The position numbers and the translations under genes were made by a program. Of a stretch of 64,000 bases of DNA, positions 8,110-16,943 are shown piece by piece (the first letter of the stretch is position 1; the number at the start of each line of letters is the position of its first letter). Source of the DNA: Chloroflexota bacterium (GTDB lineage: Bacteria; Chloroflexota; Limnocylindria; QHBO01); assembly GCA_038040195.1 (NCBI GenBank), contig JBBPIR010000004.1, positions 98,111 through 162,110 on the forward strand, read 5' to 3'. The notes beneath the pieces were generated by a model. It had not been told where the DNA came from. It saw nothing but the letters and a program-made list of their open reading frames with translations, and did no database searches.

Positions 8110-10644
8110 ATGCGCCTGTCCGCCATCGCCTGGAGGAGCCTGACCGCCCGACCGGCGCGAACCGCGCTCACTGGCATGGGCGTCGCGCTCGGCGTGGCGC
8201 TCGTGGCCGGCACCCTCCTGACGGCCGATGCGGCCACCCGGGCCGTTGCGGAGGCCGCCCGGGACCTGTACGGCGAGGCGGACCTGCGGGTCCGCGCGTT
8301 CGACGACGACGGCCTGCGCGCCGGGTCGGTGGAGGCCATTCGGGTCATCCCCGGGGTGGCCATCAGCGCTCCGCTGGCCGAGCGTCGCCTGACCCTGTCC
8401 ACCCAACCGGGCCCCGATGAGCAGGTCTTCACCCTTTCGGCGGTGGGGGTCGACCCGGTGGCCGAGGCAGCCCTCGGCCGTCCCAGCCTCACGGCCGGCG
8501 TGCCCCTGGACGCCGACCGCCCCAACGGTGCCCTGGTGGCCGCACAGTGGGCCGCCGATCACCGCCTCGGCCTGGGCGACGAGCTGCTCCTGACCGGCGC
8601 CCGGCTCGACACGCCGCCCCTCACCATCGTCGGCCTGCTCGCCAACAGCGGCTTCGGGGCGCAGGCCGGGGGATCGGTCCTCCTGGTTGCCCGAGACACG
8701 CTGAACGCCGCCTTCGAGGTCATATCACCGGTCACGGCGGTGGACGTGGCTGTCGCCGAGGGCCGGATGTCCGAGGTCGAAGCGGGGCTGGATCGGAATC
8801 TGACGGAGCCGTTCGTGGTCGAGACGGTCGCGGACGCCGAGGCTGCCTTCGAGCGCGCGCAGGCCGGGTTTGCGGGCATCGCCTTCCTGCTCGGTTTGGT
8901 GGCGCTGAGCGCCGGGGCCTTCCTGGTGGCCAACACGCTGGCCATGACCCTGTCAGAGCGAACCCGCGAGATCGGCCTGTTGCGAGCCGCGGGAACCACG
9001 GGTCGTCAGGTGCGCGGCCTCGTCATCCGCCAGGGCCTGGCGCTGGGGCTGTTCGGATCCGCCCTGGGGCTGCCCATCGGGGTCGGGATCGGAGCGCTCC
9101 TGGTCAACGCTGTTGCCGCGACACGAGCCGCACTCGTGGTTGACCTGGCCCTGAACCCGGCCGTGCTCGCGTTCGCGTTCGGGCTAGGGATGGCCGTCAC
9201 GCTGCTGGCGGCCTGGGTCCCCGCCGCGGAAGCGGCTCGAGTCAGCCCGCTCGAGGCCCTCCGCCCCACCCACCGCCCAGGTCGCAGCCTCTGGATCAGG
9301 CTGCGCTGGATCGTCGCCGCTGAGCTGGTCGTGGTGGCTGCCGGTTTCGTCCTCTATCCACTCGAACGTGGCGCGCCACCGTTCCTGGCCACGCTGCTGG
9401 CCGTTGGGGTGCTGATCGGCGGAGCGGTCGCGACGGCGTTCATGCTGGAACCGCTGGGGAGGCTGGTCGGGGCACCGTTCGAGCGCCTGTTCGGCGCCCA
9501 GGGGTTGCTGGGACGCGCCAATCTGGGCCGGCACCGGGCGCGGACGGGGCTGAGCGTGGCGGCCCTGACGGTGGCCCTTGCGGCGGTGGTCACCCTCGGC
9601 ACGACGGCCGCCTCGGCCCGTGGGACGGCGGAGCGTTGGGTTCAGTCCATCCTCCCCGGCGGACACGCCATCCGGCTCACCATCCCGTCGTCCATCGACT
9701 TCCTCCAGGACACGATCGCGTCCACCCCCGGGACGTTCTCGGCCAGCCCGGTCCCCGAGTTCGGTGTTGTGGTCACCACCCCGGATGGTGACCACGAGGC
9801 AGGCGTCGCCGGGATCGATCCGTCGGTCTGGCAGGACGCCGGTGCCCTGATCGTGGTGGAGGCGGACCGGGCCGCGGCGTTCGAGGCCCTCCGCGCCGGC
9901 GGAGCGGTTCTCCTCCCCGAGTCATTCGCCGCGCAGGCGGGCTTGGGCACCGGGGATCGGATCCACCTCGCCATCCCGGGTGGCCCCGCCACCGATCTGA
10001 CGGTGGCCGGGCTGGTCGCCTACTCGCTACCCGGCCGATCGGGCGAGGGGGCGCTCCTCATCAGCTTGGCGGATGCGCGCACCACGTTCGGCGCCGAGCT
10101 GGCGACCATCTGGGCCATGGTTCCCCAGCCCGCGATTGGCGAGGCAGCTTATAGAGTGTTGGTGGCCGAAAAGGCCGCCGAGCTGGCCGGCGAAGCGCTG
10201 ACGGCGAACGTGCTGGCCGAACAACTGTCGCGCTCATTGGATCGGCTGCTCGGGCTGTTCGACGCCCTGGCCTTGCTGGCCGTGGTCATCGGCGGATTGG
10301 GCATCGTCAACACCCTGACCCTGGGCGTGTCCGAGCGGACGCGGGAGATTGCCGTGCTCCGGGCCCACGGCATGACCGTGGGCCAGGTCGAAGGCATGGT
10401 CGTGACCGAGGCTGCGATCATGGGCACGGTGGGCGGCCTCGTGGCCGCCGTCGCGGGTGTCGCCGTCACCGGCCTGCTCGTCACTCTCGCTCCCCGAGAT
10501 TTCGCGGCCGGGCTGGTCATCCCCTGGCCGCTCGTGATCGCGGTGGTCCTGCTCGGATTGGGCGTCGCCTGCCTGGCCGGGCTGTACCCGGCGCGACTGG
10601 CCGGCAATCGGCCAGTCCTGGCCAGCCTGAAGCACTTCGAGTAG
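8110..10644 (+). CDS. FtsX-domain ABC permease (MacB-like)
   Basis: An 844-residue membrane protein built as two copies of a periplasmic domain plus FtsX domain. Helix 1 lies near residues 20-40, a periplasmic domain (about 45-255) precedes three helices (about 257-370), a pair of helices lies about 400-445, a second periplasmic domain (about 475-700) follows, and three closing helices end the chain. FtsX hallmarks are the L-S-E-R-T-R-E-I-G-L-L-R-A and V-S-E-R-T-R-E-I-A-V-L-R-A segments. This duplicated form is typical of Gram-positive and Chloroflexota MacB-like exporters. It partners the ATPase immediately upstream. Confidence 0.9.
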   Translation: MRLSAIAWRSLTARPARTALTGMGVALGVALVAGTLLTADAATRAVAEAARDLYGEADLRVRAFDDDGLRAGSVEAIRVIPGVAISAPLAERRLTLSTQPGPDEQVFTLSAVGVDPVAEAALGRPSLTAGVPLDADRPNGALVAAQWAADHRLGLGDELLLTGARLDTPPLTIVGLLANSGFGAQAGGSVLLVARDTLNAAFEVISPVTAVDVAVAEGRMSEVEAGLDRNLTEPFVVETVADAEAAFERAQAGFAGIAFLLGLVALSAGAFLVANTLAMTLSERTREIGLLRAAGTTGRQVRGLVIRQGLALGLFGSALGLPIGVGIGALLVNAVAATRAALVVDLALNPAVLAFAFGLGMAVTLLAAWVPAAEAARVSPLEALRPTHRPGRSLWIRLRWIVAAELVVVAAGFVLYPLERGAPPFLATLLAVGVLIGGAVATAFMLEPLGRLVGAPFERLFGAQGLLGRANLGRHRARTGLSVAALTVALAAVVTLGTTAASARGTAERWVQSILPGGHAIRLTIPSSIDFLQDTIASTPGTFSASPVPEFGVVVTTPDGDHEAGVAGIDPSVWQDAGALIVVEADRAAAFEALRAGGAVLLPESFAAQAGLGTGDRIHLAIPGGPATDLTVAGLVAYSLPGRSGEGALLISLADARTTFGAELATIWAMVPQPAIGEAAYRVLVAEKAAELAGEALTANVLAEQLSRSLDRLLGLFDALALLAVVIGGLGIVNTLTLGVSERTREIAVLRAHGMTVGQVEGMVVTEAAIMGTVGGLVAAVAGVAVTGLLVTLAPRDFAAGLVIPWPLVIAVVLLGLGVACLAGLYPARLAGNRPVLASLKHFE

Positions 10645-10655
10645 GAGATAGACCG

Positions 10656-11084
10656 ATGACCGAGCGCACCTGGGAGGCCTCCGCGGGCCGGACGTTCATC
10701 GGTCGATTGGAGAAGGGGAGCGACCTCGTCGCCGAGATCGAGCGGATCTGCACCGATCGGGCCGTCTCGGCTGCGTGGGTCAGCGTCATCGGCGCGGTGC
10801 AGCGCGCGGCGTTCGCGTACTACCACCAGAGTGACTTGAGGTATCTCGAGCTGTCCTCCGACACGCACCACGAGATCGTGGGCTTCATCGGCAACGTCAG
10901 CCTGCGCGACGGCAAGCCATTCCTCCACGCTCACGCCACCTTCGCCGATGAGCACGGGGCCTGCGTGGGCGGGCACCTGCTGCGGGGGATCGAGGTCTTC
11001 GTGGCCGAGTTCGAGATCCGCGAGACGCTCGGCGTGGATCTCGTCCGGACCTACGACGAGGAGTTCGGCCTGGCGCTGTGGTGA
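10656..11084 (+). CDS. PPC/DUF296 domain protein
   Basis: A 142-residue protein covering a single PPC (plants and prokaryotes conserved) domain. The C-terminal block L-H-A-H-A-T-F-A-D-x-H-G-x-x-x-G-G-H-L is the family signature; its His residues bind metal in solved bacterial homologues. In plants the domain is fused to AT-hooks, but no AT-hook is present here. Bacterial single-domain forms are trimers of unknown role. AGGAG stands 8 bases before the ATG. It follows the FtsX permease by 11 bases, so it may be cotranscribed with the exporter. Confidence 0.85.
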   Translation: MTERTWEASAGRTFIGRLEKGSDLVAEIERICTDRAVSAAWVSVIGAVQRAAFAYYHQSDLRYLELSSDTHHEIVGFIGNVSLRDGKPFLHAHATFADEHGACVGGHLLRGIEVFVAEFEIRETLGVDLVRTYDEEFGLALW

Positions 11085-11095
11085 GCGGGCGCCGG

Positions 11096-11101
11096 TACAA
11101 T
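11096..11101 (+). promoter_or_regulatory. -10-like TACAAT before tRNA-Arg
   Basis: TACAAT (5 of 6 bases of TATAAT) lies 8 bases before the tRNA 5' end. Confidence 0.5.
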
Positions 11102-11109
11102 CGGGCCTG

Positions 11110-11185
11110 GCGCCGGTAGCTCAGTGGATAGAGCGGGTGGCTTCGGACCACCAGGCCGCGGGTTCGAATCCTGCCCGGCGCGCCA
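11110..11185 (+). tRNA. tRNA-Arg(TCG)
   Basis: A full cloverleaf: acceptor GCGCCGG/CCGGCGC, D stem GCTC/GAGC, anticodon stem GGTGG/CCACC with loop CTTCGGA (anticodon TCG, reading CGA), and T stem GCGGG/CCTGC (one G-T pair). Discriminator G and an encoded CCA (11183-11185). Confidence 0.96.
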
Positions 11186-11200
11186 TCTCGAGGCCCCCCC

Positions 11201-11677
11201 ATGAACGCCTCCCGTCCCCGCCGACGTGCGTCACGCGTCTGGAGTCTGCTGCTGCGCCTGGAATATGCCTGGCTCCGCCTCACCGATCCGCTGATTCGCA
11301 CCGCCTGGCGCGGTGGTGGCATGGGGATCACCGTCGACCTCCGCGTCCCCGGCCGCCGCACGGGGCGCCCTCGCGCCGTCCTGGTGGGCCTGATCGAGGT
11401 TGCCGGGGGCTGGTATGTCGGTCATCCGAACGGGGACGTGGGATGGACCCGAAACCTGGCCGCGGCCGGCGAGGCCGTGGTGGCCCGGCCGAGCGGGATC
11501 AGCCATCGAGTGCGCGCCGAGCGCCTGGCGGACGTCGATGAGCGGGATGCCGTCATCCTGGCAACCGCTCATCAACAGCCGTTCCCCGGCAACCTCGTGT
11601 ACCGCGCGGCGCGCCGCCACATCCTGGCGCGCGGCGCTTACTTCCGACTCGAACCGATGGACGAATCGCTGCCCTAG
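11201..11677 (+). CDS. Deazaflavin-dependent nitroreductase family protein
   Basis: A 158-residue protein resembling the Ddn/DUF385 family of F420H2-dependent reductases with a split-barrel fold. The family-defining segment V-P-G-R-R-T-G-R-P-R (phosphate/cofactor binding) is present, followed by G-W-Y-V-G-H-P-N-G and W-T-R-N-L. It starts 15 bases after the tRNA-Arg CCA end and may share its transcript. Its TAG overlaps the stop of the convergent transporter gene through a shared CTAG. Whether the cofactor is F420 or another flavin cannot be told from sequence alone. Confidence 0.75.
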   Translation: MNASRPRRRASRVWSLLLRLEYAWLRLTDPLIRTAWRGGGMGITVDLRVPGRRTGRPRAVLVGLIEVAGGWYVGHPNGDVGWTRNLAAAGEAVVARPSGISHRVRAERLADVDERDAVILATAHQQPFPGNLVYRAARRHILARGAYFRLEPMDESLP

Positions 11678-13746
11678 TCGGGGCGGTGGTAGGGCACGTC
11701 GGCCACGATGGTGTTCTTGCGTCCGAACAGCCGCAGCTTGAGACGCAGGCTGGTCTGGTTGTGGAGCAGGTTCTCCCACCAGTGGCGGGGGACGACCTCC
11801 GACAGGACGACCATGATCGGCCGATCCGGGGCCTGGGCCTGCAGGGCATCCATGTAGCGGACCAGCGGCCCGATCAGGGCCCGATACGGCGATTCGACCA
11901 CGACCAGCTCGGTGGTCCCGCCCACGGCGGGCCACTGGCGGCGGAGCTCGTCCGCGTCGCGCGGGTCGTTCGTGATGTGGACCGCGGTCGCATCGCGGCT
12001 GATCGAATTCGCGAACGCAATGGCGTGCATGGCCGTGCGGTCCAGTCGAGCGATGGGCACGATCACGATCGGCTCCGGGAGGCGCTCCGCCGCTACCGAA
12101 CCGCTCCCATCATCGGTGGCCACAAGGCTTACGACGGCATCGTGAGTCCGGTAGTGGCGCCGAATGCCGAACAGGATTGCCATCAGGATCGGGACCAGGA
12201 CGATGACGAGCCACGATCCTTGGAAGAAGTTGCTGGTGGCGACGACCACGGCCACGACCGCGGTGGTGGCCGTTCCCAAGCCGTTGATCGCCATCCCGCG
12301 CGCCCAGCCGGGTTCGCGACGGCGGTACCAGCGCACGAACATGCCGCCCTGGGACAGCGTGAACGCGATGAACACGCCCAGGGTGTAGAGCGGGATGAGG
12401 CCGGACACGCTGGCGCTGAACATGATCAACAGGATCCCGGCCATTCCCGACAGGGCCACGATGCCGGTCGTGAACGCGAGGCGCTCACCGCGGAACGCGA
12501 ACTGGCGAGGCATGAACCCGTCGCGGGCCAGGAACGACGACAGTCGTGGAAAGTCGGCAAAACTGGTGTTCGCGGCCAGGACCAGCAGTAGCGCCGTTGC
12601 CACCTGGGCCAGGATCAGGATCCATCCATCGCCCACGAGATGACGGACCATCAGCGACAGGACGGTCTGCTCCTCGTTCGGGTCGGGGACGATGCCGATC
12701 GTGGTCGCGAGGTACGCGATCCCGATGAACAGCACGGCGAAGATGGCCGCCGCCCAGGTCAGCGTGGTGCGCGCATTGCGCCATTCCGGTGACTTGAACG
12801 CCGGCACGCCATCGGAAACCGCCTCGACCCCGGTCAGGGCCACCGCCCCCTGCGAGAACGCGCGCAGGATCAGGAACAGTCCCAGGACCTGGGCCGATGG
12901 CTCGATGGCGGCCACCCACTCGGCGGGTGGCACGTAAGCCGGCATCTGGCCTGATATCGAAAGCGCCACGCCGTAGCCGATGATGCCCAGCATGACGACG
13001 ATGTACAGGTACGTCGGGGCCATGAAGATCGTCCCCGATTCCCGGATGCCGCGCAGGTTGCCGATCATGAGCAGCCCAACCAGCACGACGCTGATGATGA
13101 CCCGATACGGATAGATCTCGGGCACGATGGAGGTCATGGCCGCCACACCGGCCGAGATCGAAACCGCCACCGTGACGACGTATCCGATCAGAAGCGCAGA
13201 GGCGGCGAGGATCCCCATCCTGTCGCCCAGGTTGTCGCTGGCGACGATGTAGCTGCTGGCGCCCTGGGGGTAGGCCTTGATCGTCTGCCGGTAGGACAGG
13301 GTGACGATGGCCAGCATGATGATGATCAGGCCGGCCAACGGGATGGTGAGGACCAGCGCCCCGACGCCGGCGAACGCCAGCACCCGCATGATCTCCTCGG
13401 GGCCGTAGGCGCTGGAGCTGATGTTGTCCGAGCTGAACACGGCCAGGGCCTTGACCTTGGACAGCCGCTCGTGTCCCTCGTGCTCCGAGGAGATGGGGCG
13501 CCCGAAGAGGAAGCCGCGCACCCCCTGGACCCAGCGACCGAATGGGGTGGCCGGGGCGTTCGCGCGCTCGGAGGCGATGAGCTGACCCTCCTCGCCATGC
13601 TCGAACTCATCCTCGAACGGGCGCACAATCCGCACGTATGCGTCGCCCGGCCGCTGGCCGCGGCGCCGCTCGCGCACCTCGAGCATGGGATCGACTTGAG
13701 AGCCGCTCGATCCGGTGGGCGGTTCGAGCGGACGTCGGCTACTCAT
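11674..13746 (-). CDS. KimA-type potassium importer (APC superfamily)
   Basis: A 690-residue transporter with an N-terminal cytosolic tail of about 95 residues, about 12 membrane helices (roughly 98-540) and a C-terminal USP-like cytosolic domain (about 560-690). Resemblance to Bacillus KimA (YdaO) is clear from memory: S-S-D-N-I-S-S-S-A-Y-G in helix 1, S-Y-R-Q-T-I-K-A-Y-P-Q-G, T-G-V-E-A-V-S-D-G-V-P-A-F, and an ending of L-H-N-Q-T-S-L-R-L-K-L-R-L-F followed by V-P-Y-H. KimA proteins are proton-coupled high-affinity K+ importers inhibited by c-di-AMP. The long N-terminal extension is unusual; a later in-frame ATG (M-L-E-V-R-E) is possible. It stands alone, 55 bases downstream of the GH13 operon. 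Confidence 0.82.
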   Translation of the reverse strand: MSSRRPLEPPTGSSGSQVDPMLEVRERRRGQRPGDAYVRIVRPFEDEFEHGEEGQLIASERANAPATPFGRWVQGVRGFLFGRPISSEHEGHERLSKVKALAVFSSDNISSSAYGPEEIMRVLAFAGVGALVLTIPLAGLIIIMLAIVTLSYRQTIKAYPQGASSYIVASDNLGDRMGILAASALLIGYVVTVAVSISAGVAAMTSIVPEIYPYRVIISVVLVGLLMIGNLRGIRESGTIFMAPTYLYIVVMLGIIGYGVALSISGQMPAYVPPAEWVAAIEPSAQVLGLFLILRAFSQGAVALTGVEAVSDGVPAFKSPEWRNARTTLTWAAAIFAVLFIGIAYLATTIGIVPDPNEEQTVLSLMVRHLVGDGWILILAQVATALLLVLAANTSFADFPRLSSFLARDGFMPRQFAFRGERLAFTTGIVALSGMAGILLIMFSASVSGLIPLYTLGVFIAFTLSQGGMFVRWYRRREPGWARGMAINGLGTATTAVVAVVVATSNFFQGSWLVIVLVPILMAILFGIRRHYRTHDAVVSLVATDDGSGSVAAERLPEPIVIVPIARLDRTAMHAIAFANSISRDATAVHITNDPRDADELRRQWPAVGGTTELVVVESPYRALIGPLVRYMDALQAQAPDRPIMVVLSEVVPRHWWENLLHNQTSLRLKLRLFGRKNTIVADVPYHRPD

Positions 13747-13801
13747 TTGCTTCGCCTATTACAGCACCGTGCGCCGACCGGCGGCACGCCAACTGGCCCC
13801 C

Positions 13802-15313
13802 TCAGCCGATGACCACGCCCTGGTCCGCATCCAGTTCGACCCTGCTGGCGGCGGGGTGCACCTGGTGGAGGTCGGTGGCCATCAGGAGCACGTCTGGTTG
13901 GCCGGACGGCAGCCGGACCACGGCGGGCCGATGGTTCATGTTGGCCAGCACCGTCAGCTCTTCGGCTCCGAGCAGCCGCTGGTAGCCAAGCACACCCGGC
14001 GGCAGGCCGCGGAGCAGGCTCAGCGCCCCGTGTCGCATCGCGGGCGAGCGACGACGCAGCTCGATGAGCACGCGGTACAGCGCGAGCAGCGATTCGTGGT
14101 CGTCCCGTTGGCGCGTCGCTTCGTCCCAGTCGAACGGCCCTCGAGCCGGATCGCGCCTGGCCCGATCAGCCCGGGGCCGATCAGCCCTGGGGCCGGGCGC
14201 GACGTCGGTCATCCCGATTTCCTCGCCCTGGTACAGGCACACGGTCCCGCGCAGGGTCAGCAGGATCAGCGCGGCCAGGCGGGTGCGCTCGGGACCCCAG
14301 CGCGTCGCATGCCGGGACAGGTCGTGGTTCGAGAAGGCCCAGGTGGGGGAGAGGGGCGGCGCGAGGTGGCGCTCGGCCGCGGCGATGGCGCGCCGGAAGG
14401 CTTTCGCGTCCCACCCCGACTTGGCCAGCTGGTGGTTTAGGCCCAGGTGCAGCCCGTCACCGCGGGCGCGGCCCAGCGCCGCTGCAACCTGCCTGGCGGG
14501 TGCGTACAGCTCGCCCAGCAGGATGCGATCGGGGTACTCGTCGGTGACGCGCCGCAGATGGCGGAGGACCCCGGCCACGCCCGGCTGATTTCGCGTGCGC
14601 CGCCGGCGCAGGCCACCCGGCTCGGGTGACCATGGGGGTAGGGGTGGGCCGGCGGGCGGGTTGTCCCGCAGCTGCCGGTCCTTGATCAGAAACTCGATCG
14701 CGTCCACCCGGAAGCCGTCCACTCCGCGATCCAGCCAGAACCGCATGGCCTTGGCCATTTCCTCGCGCACTGCCGCGTTGCGCCAGTTGAGGTCCGGCTG
14801 CTCCGAGTAGAACGAGTGGTGGAAGAACTGCCCGCTCCCCGGGTCCAGGGTCCAAGCGGGGCCGCCGAACGCGGCCACCCAGTTGGTCGGTGGCGCCGGG
14901 CCGGGGCGCGGATCGGCCCACAGGTACCAATCACGGGACGCGGCGGCGCGCGAGGCGCGGGCGGCCGCGAACCACGGATGTCGGTCGGAGGTGTGGCCAG
15001 TGATCAGGTCGAGGAGCACCCGGACGCCCCGCCCGTGGGAGGCCGCCAGCAGGCGGTCGACATCGGCCAGGGTTCCGTACTCGGGGGCGACCCCGGTGAA
15101 ATCGGTCACGTCGTATCCGCCGTCGACGCCCCCATGCGGGTAGAACGGGGACAGCCAGATGGCATCCACGCCCAGCGAGTCCGGAGGACCGGCCAGGTGA
15201 TCCAGGCGGGCCGCCACCCCGGGCAGGTCGCCGATGCCGTCCCCGTCCGCGTCCGCGAAGGCGCGCGGATAGACCTGATACAGGACCGCTCCGTCGGCCC
15301 AGCTCAGGGTCAC
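13802..15313 (-). CDS. GH13 alpha-glucosidase-like enzyme
   Basis: A 503-residue cytosolic alpha-amylase family enzyme of the oligo-1,6-glucosidase type, with no signal peptide. The (beta/alpha)8 barrel begins at once (A-V-L-Y-Q-V-Y-P-R-A-F). Catalytic residues visible are nucleophile D204 (G-F-R-V-D-A), acid/base E268 (L-L-G-E-L) and D331 (S-N-H-D). Region I reads D102-L-I-T-G-H, with Gly where Asn is usual. The Q-G-E-E-I-G-M block follows, broken by an Arg/Asp/Pro-rich insertion near 385-400. The GTG start overlaps the MFS stop (GTGA); the frame stays open another 300 codons upstream, but there it only mirrors the MFS gene. Last gene of the six-gene operon; the MFS partner may export or import a related solute. 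Confidence 0.85.
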   Translation of the reverse strand: MTLSWADGAVLYQVYPRAFADADGDGIGDLPGVAARLDHLAGPPDSLGVDAIWLSPFYPHGGVDGGYDVTDFTGVAPEYGTLADVDRLLAASHGRGVRVLLDLITGHTSDRHPWFAAARASRAAASRDWYLWADPRPGPAPPTNWVAAFGGPAWTLDPGSGQFFHHSFYSEQPDLNWRNAAVREEMAKAMRFWLDRGVDGFRVDAIEFLIKDRQLRDNPPAGPPLPPWSPEPGGLRRRRTRNQPGVAGVLRHLRRVTDEYPDRILLGELYAPARQVAAALGRARGDGLHLGLNHQLAKSGWDAKAFRRAIAAAERHLAPPLSPTWAFSNHDLSRHATRWGPERTRLAALILLTLRGTVCLYQGEEIGMTDVAPGPRADRPRADRARRDPARGPFDWDEATRQRDDHESLLALYRVLIELRRRSPAMRHGALSLLRGLPPGVLGYQRLLGAEELTVLANMNHRPAVVRLPSGQPDVLLMATDLHQVHPAASRVELDADQGVVIG

Positions 15314-16575
15314 GCCTCGCGCATCTGGGTCGGTACGCCCCACACCACGCCGGCAAGGGCGGCGACGACCACCAGGCCGCCGGCCACCGCGAAGCACAGG
15401 GTCGCAGCACCGATATCGACGAGCAGGCCGGCGGCGGCCAAGGAGAGGGGCGACATGGCGATACCGCCCAGCATGACGAGGCTCATTACGCGCCCGATCA
15501 TGGCCTCGGGCGTGCGCGCCTGGAGCCAGGCCACGATTCGGACGTTCAGCAGGCCCACGGCAAGGCCAATCGCGACATTCAGGACCATGATGACCGCTAC
15601 CGAGGGCGCGAAACCGATCAGCCCCAGCGCCACTCCCATGACAACCGAGCCGCCGAGGGTGACCCATCCCAGCTCGCGGATGCGACCCAGGCTGCCGGCC
15701 GCCACGGCGCCGACCAGGGCCCCCGCCCCGAAGGCGGAGAGCATGATCCCGAACGAGGCGGCGCCGCCCTCGAAGCGGTTGTCGGCCAGCCAGGCCAGTC
15801 CCACGCTGACCGGTCCGTTGATCGCAAAGTTCAGGGTCGCCGACAGCAGGATGAGCGATCGAACGGCCGGGTCGCGCCAGGCATACCCCACGCCCGAACG
15901 GATGGTGCTCAGCACGTTCGGACGCGACGCCCCGGCGGCGGCCGGCCGGCGACCGCCCCGTATCAGGAGCAGGGCCAACGCCGCAACGGCGAAGGACGCA
16001 GCATCGATCCCGAACGCCAGGCCGGTACCGACCGCCGCCACGAGCAACCCTGCCAGCGCGGGGCCGATCAGCCCGGTCAGCTGGGTCGAGCCCTGCATGA
16101 GGGCGTTGGCGGCCGGCAGTCGCTCCTCGGTCACGAGCATGGGAACGATCGTGCTCATTGCCGGCCAGAAGAACGCATCCACGATCCCGAAGATCGCCGC
16201 CAGGACGTAGAGCTGCCACAGTTCGGCCCGCCCGGACAGCACCAGGACGGCCAGCACGCCGACAAACGCCGCCCGCAGCGCGTTCGAGGTGAGCATCAGA
16301 CTCCGTGGGGAGGCGCGGTCGGCGAACGCGCCGCCGACCAGGATGAAGACTGCGCGGGGGATGCCGGCGACCATGAGCACGGTGCCCACCGCCAGGCCCG
16401 AACCGGTCATCTGGAGCACGAGCCAGGCCAGCGCTACGAAGTGGAATTGGTCGCCCAGGAGCGAGATCGTCTCGCCGCTGAACAGGAGGCGAAAGTCTCG
16501 ATCGGCGAGCGGCCGAAAGATCCGGGTCAGTCCGTTGGCGGGCGGGACGGAGGCACCGACAGACGCGTCGCTCAT
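15310..16575 (-). CDS. MFS transporter (MFS_3/EntS-like exporter)
   Basis: A 421-residue protein with 12 predicted membrane helices. The N-terminal D-R-D-F-R-L-L-F-S-G-E-T-I-S-L-L-G-D-Q block is typical of the MFS_3 (transmembrane secretion effector) group that includes the enterobactin exporter EntS. The conserved loop 2-3 motif appears as A-D-R-A-S-P-R. The ATG overlaps the upstream stop by one base (TGATG); a GTG three bases earlier is an alternative. It sits between an SHOCT-like protein and a GH13 enzyme in a tightly overlapping operon, which hints at stress-linked efflux, but the substrate is unknown. Confidence 0.85.
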   Translation of the reverse strand: MSDASVGASVPPANGLTRIFRPLADRDFRLLFSGETISLLGDQFHFVALAWLVLQMTGSGLAVGTVLMVAGIPRAVFILVGGAFADRASPRSLMLTSNALRAAFVGVLAVLVLSGRAELWQLYVLAAIFGIVDAFFWPAMSTIVPMLVTEERLPAANALMQGSTQLTGLIGPALAGLLVAAVGTGLAFGIDAASFAVAALALLLIRGGRRPAAAGASRPNVLSTIRSGVGYAWRDPAVRSLILLSATLNFAINGPVSVGLAWLADNRFEGGAASFGIMLSAFGAGALVGAVAAGSLGRIRELGWVTLGGSVVMGVALGLIGFAPSVAVIMVLNVAIGLAVGLLNVRIVAWLQARTPEAMIGRVMSLVMLGGIAMSPLSLAAAGLLVDIGAATLCFAVAGGLVVVAALAGVVWGVPTQMREA

Positions 16576-16943
16576 CACTCGATACTGATCAAGACGCCGT
16601 CGCCGTCAGGGTCTTCGACATCGATGATGGGACCGATCGCGCCGCCCCGGAGGGCCGCGCGGACGCGAGCGGCCTGCTCGCCGGCCAGCCCCGGCACCAT
16701 GTTCAGGGCGATCTCGGCCACCGACAGGGGGACGCGCAGGTTCACGACCGTGCGGCCGCGCTCCTCCACCCGGATGCGGAGCTGGCGCGGTCCGGCACCC
16801 ACCTCATGGACGCCCTGCTCCGACGCTCGTCCAGCGGGTGCCGGGGCGCGATCGGTCAAGGCGGCCACGATCGGTGCCGCCTCCTGTGGGGTGAGCCGCC
16901 CATCTGCCACGAGGCGCAGGACGGTCTCCAGCTCGTCGCTCAC
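16575..16943 (-). CDS. SHOCT-like domain protein
   Basis: A 122-residue protein with no membrane segment. The N-terminal 30 residues (L-R-L-V-A-D-G-R-L-T-P-Q-E-A-A-P-I-V-A-A-L) resemble the short helical SHOCT-like/YvlB N-terminal domain common in DUF4097 neighbourhoods. The rest has a predicted beta/alpha layout ending in D-V-E-D-P-D-G-D-G-V-L-I-S-I. A very similar helical element closes the upstream DUF4097 protein, suggesting the two interact or share a partner. Overlaps: 4 bases with the upstream gene, 1 base with the MFS start. Function unknown. Confidence 0.7.
   Translation of the reverse strand: MSDELETVLRLVADGRLTPQEAAPIVAALTDRAPAPAGRASEQGVHEVGAGPRQLRIRVEERGRTVVNLRVPLSVAEIALNMVPGLAGEQAARVRAALRGGAIGPIIDVEDPDGDGVLISIE

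Noticed and set aside
14816-16210. 464-codon plus-strand open frame
   Set aside because: Antisense to the GH13 and MFS genes, low-complexity Pro/Arg/Ser composition typical of shadow frames in high-GC DNA.
15314-16219. 300-codon upstream extension of the GH13 gene
   Set aside because: It overlaps the MFS gene in another frame and encodes Arg/Gly-rich nonsense; the GTG overlapping the MFS stop is the better start.
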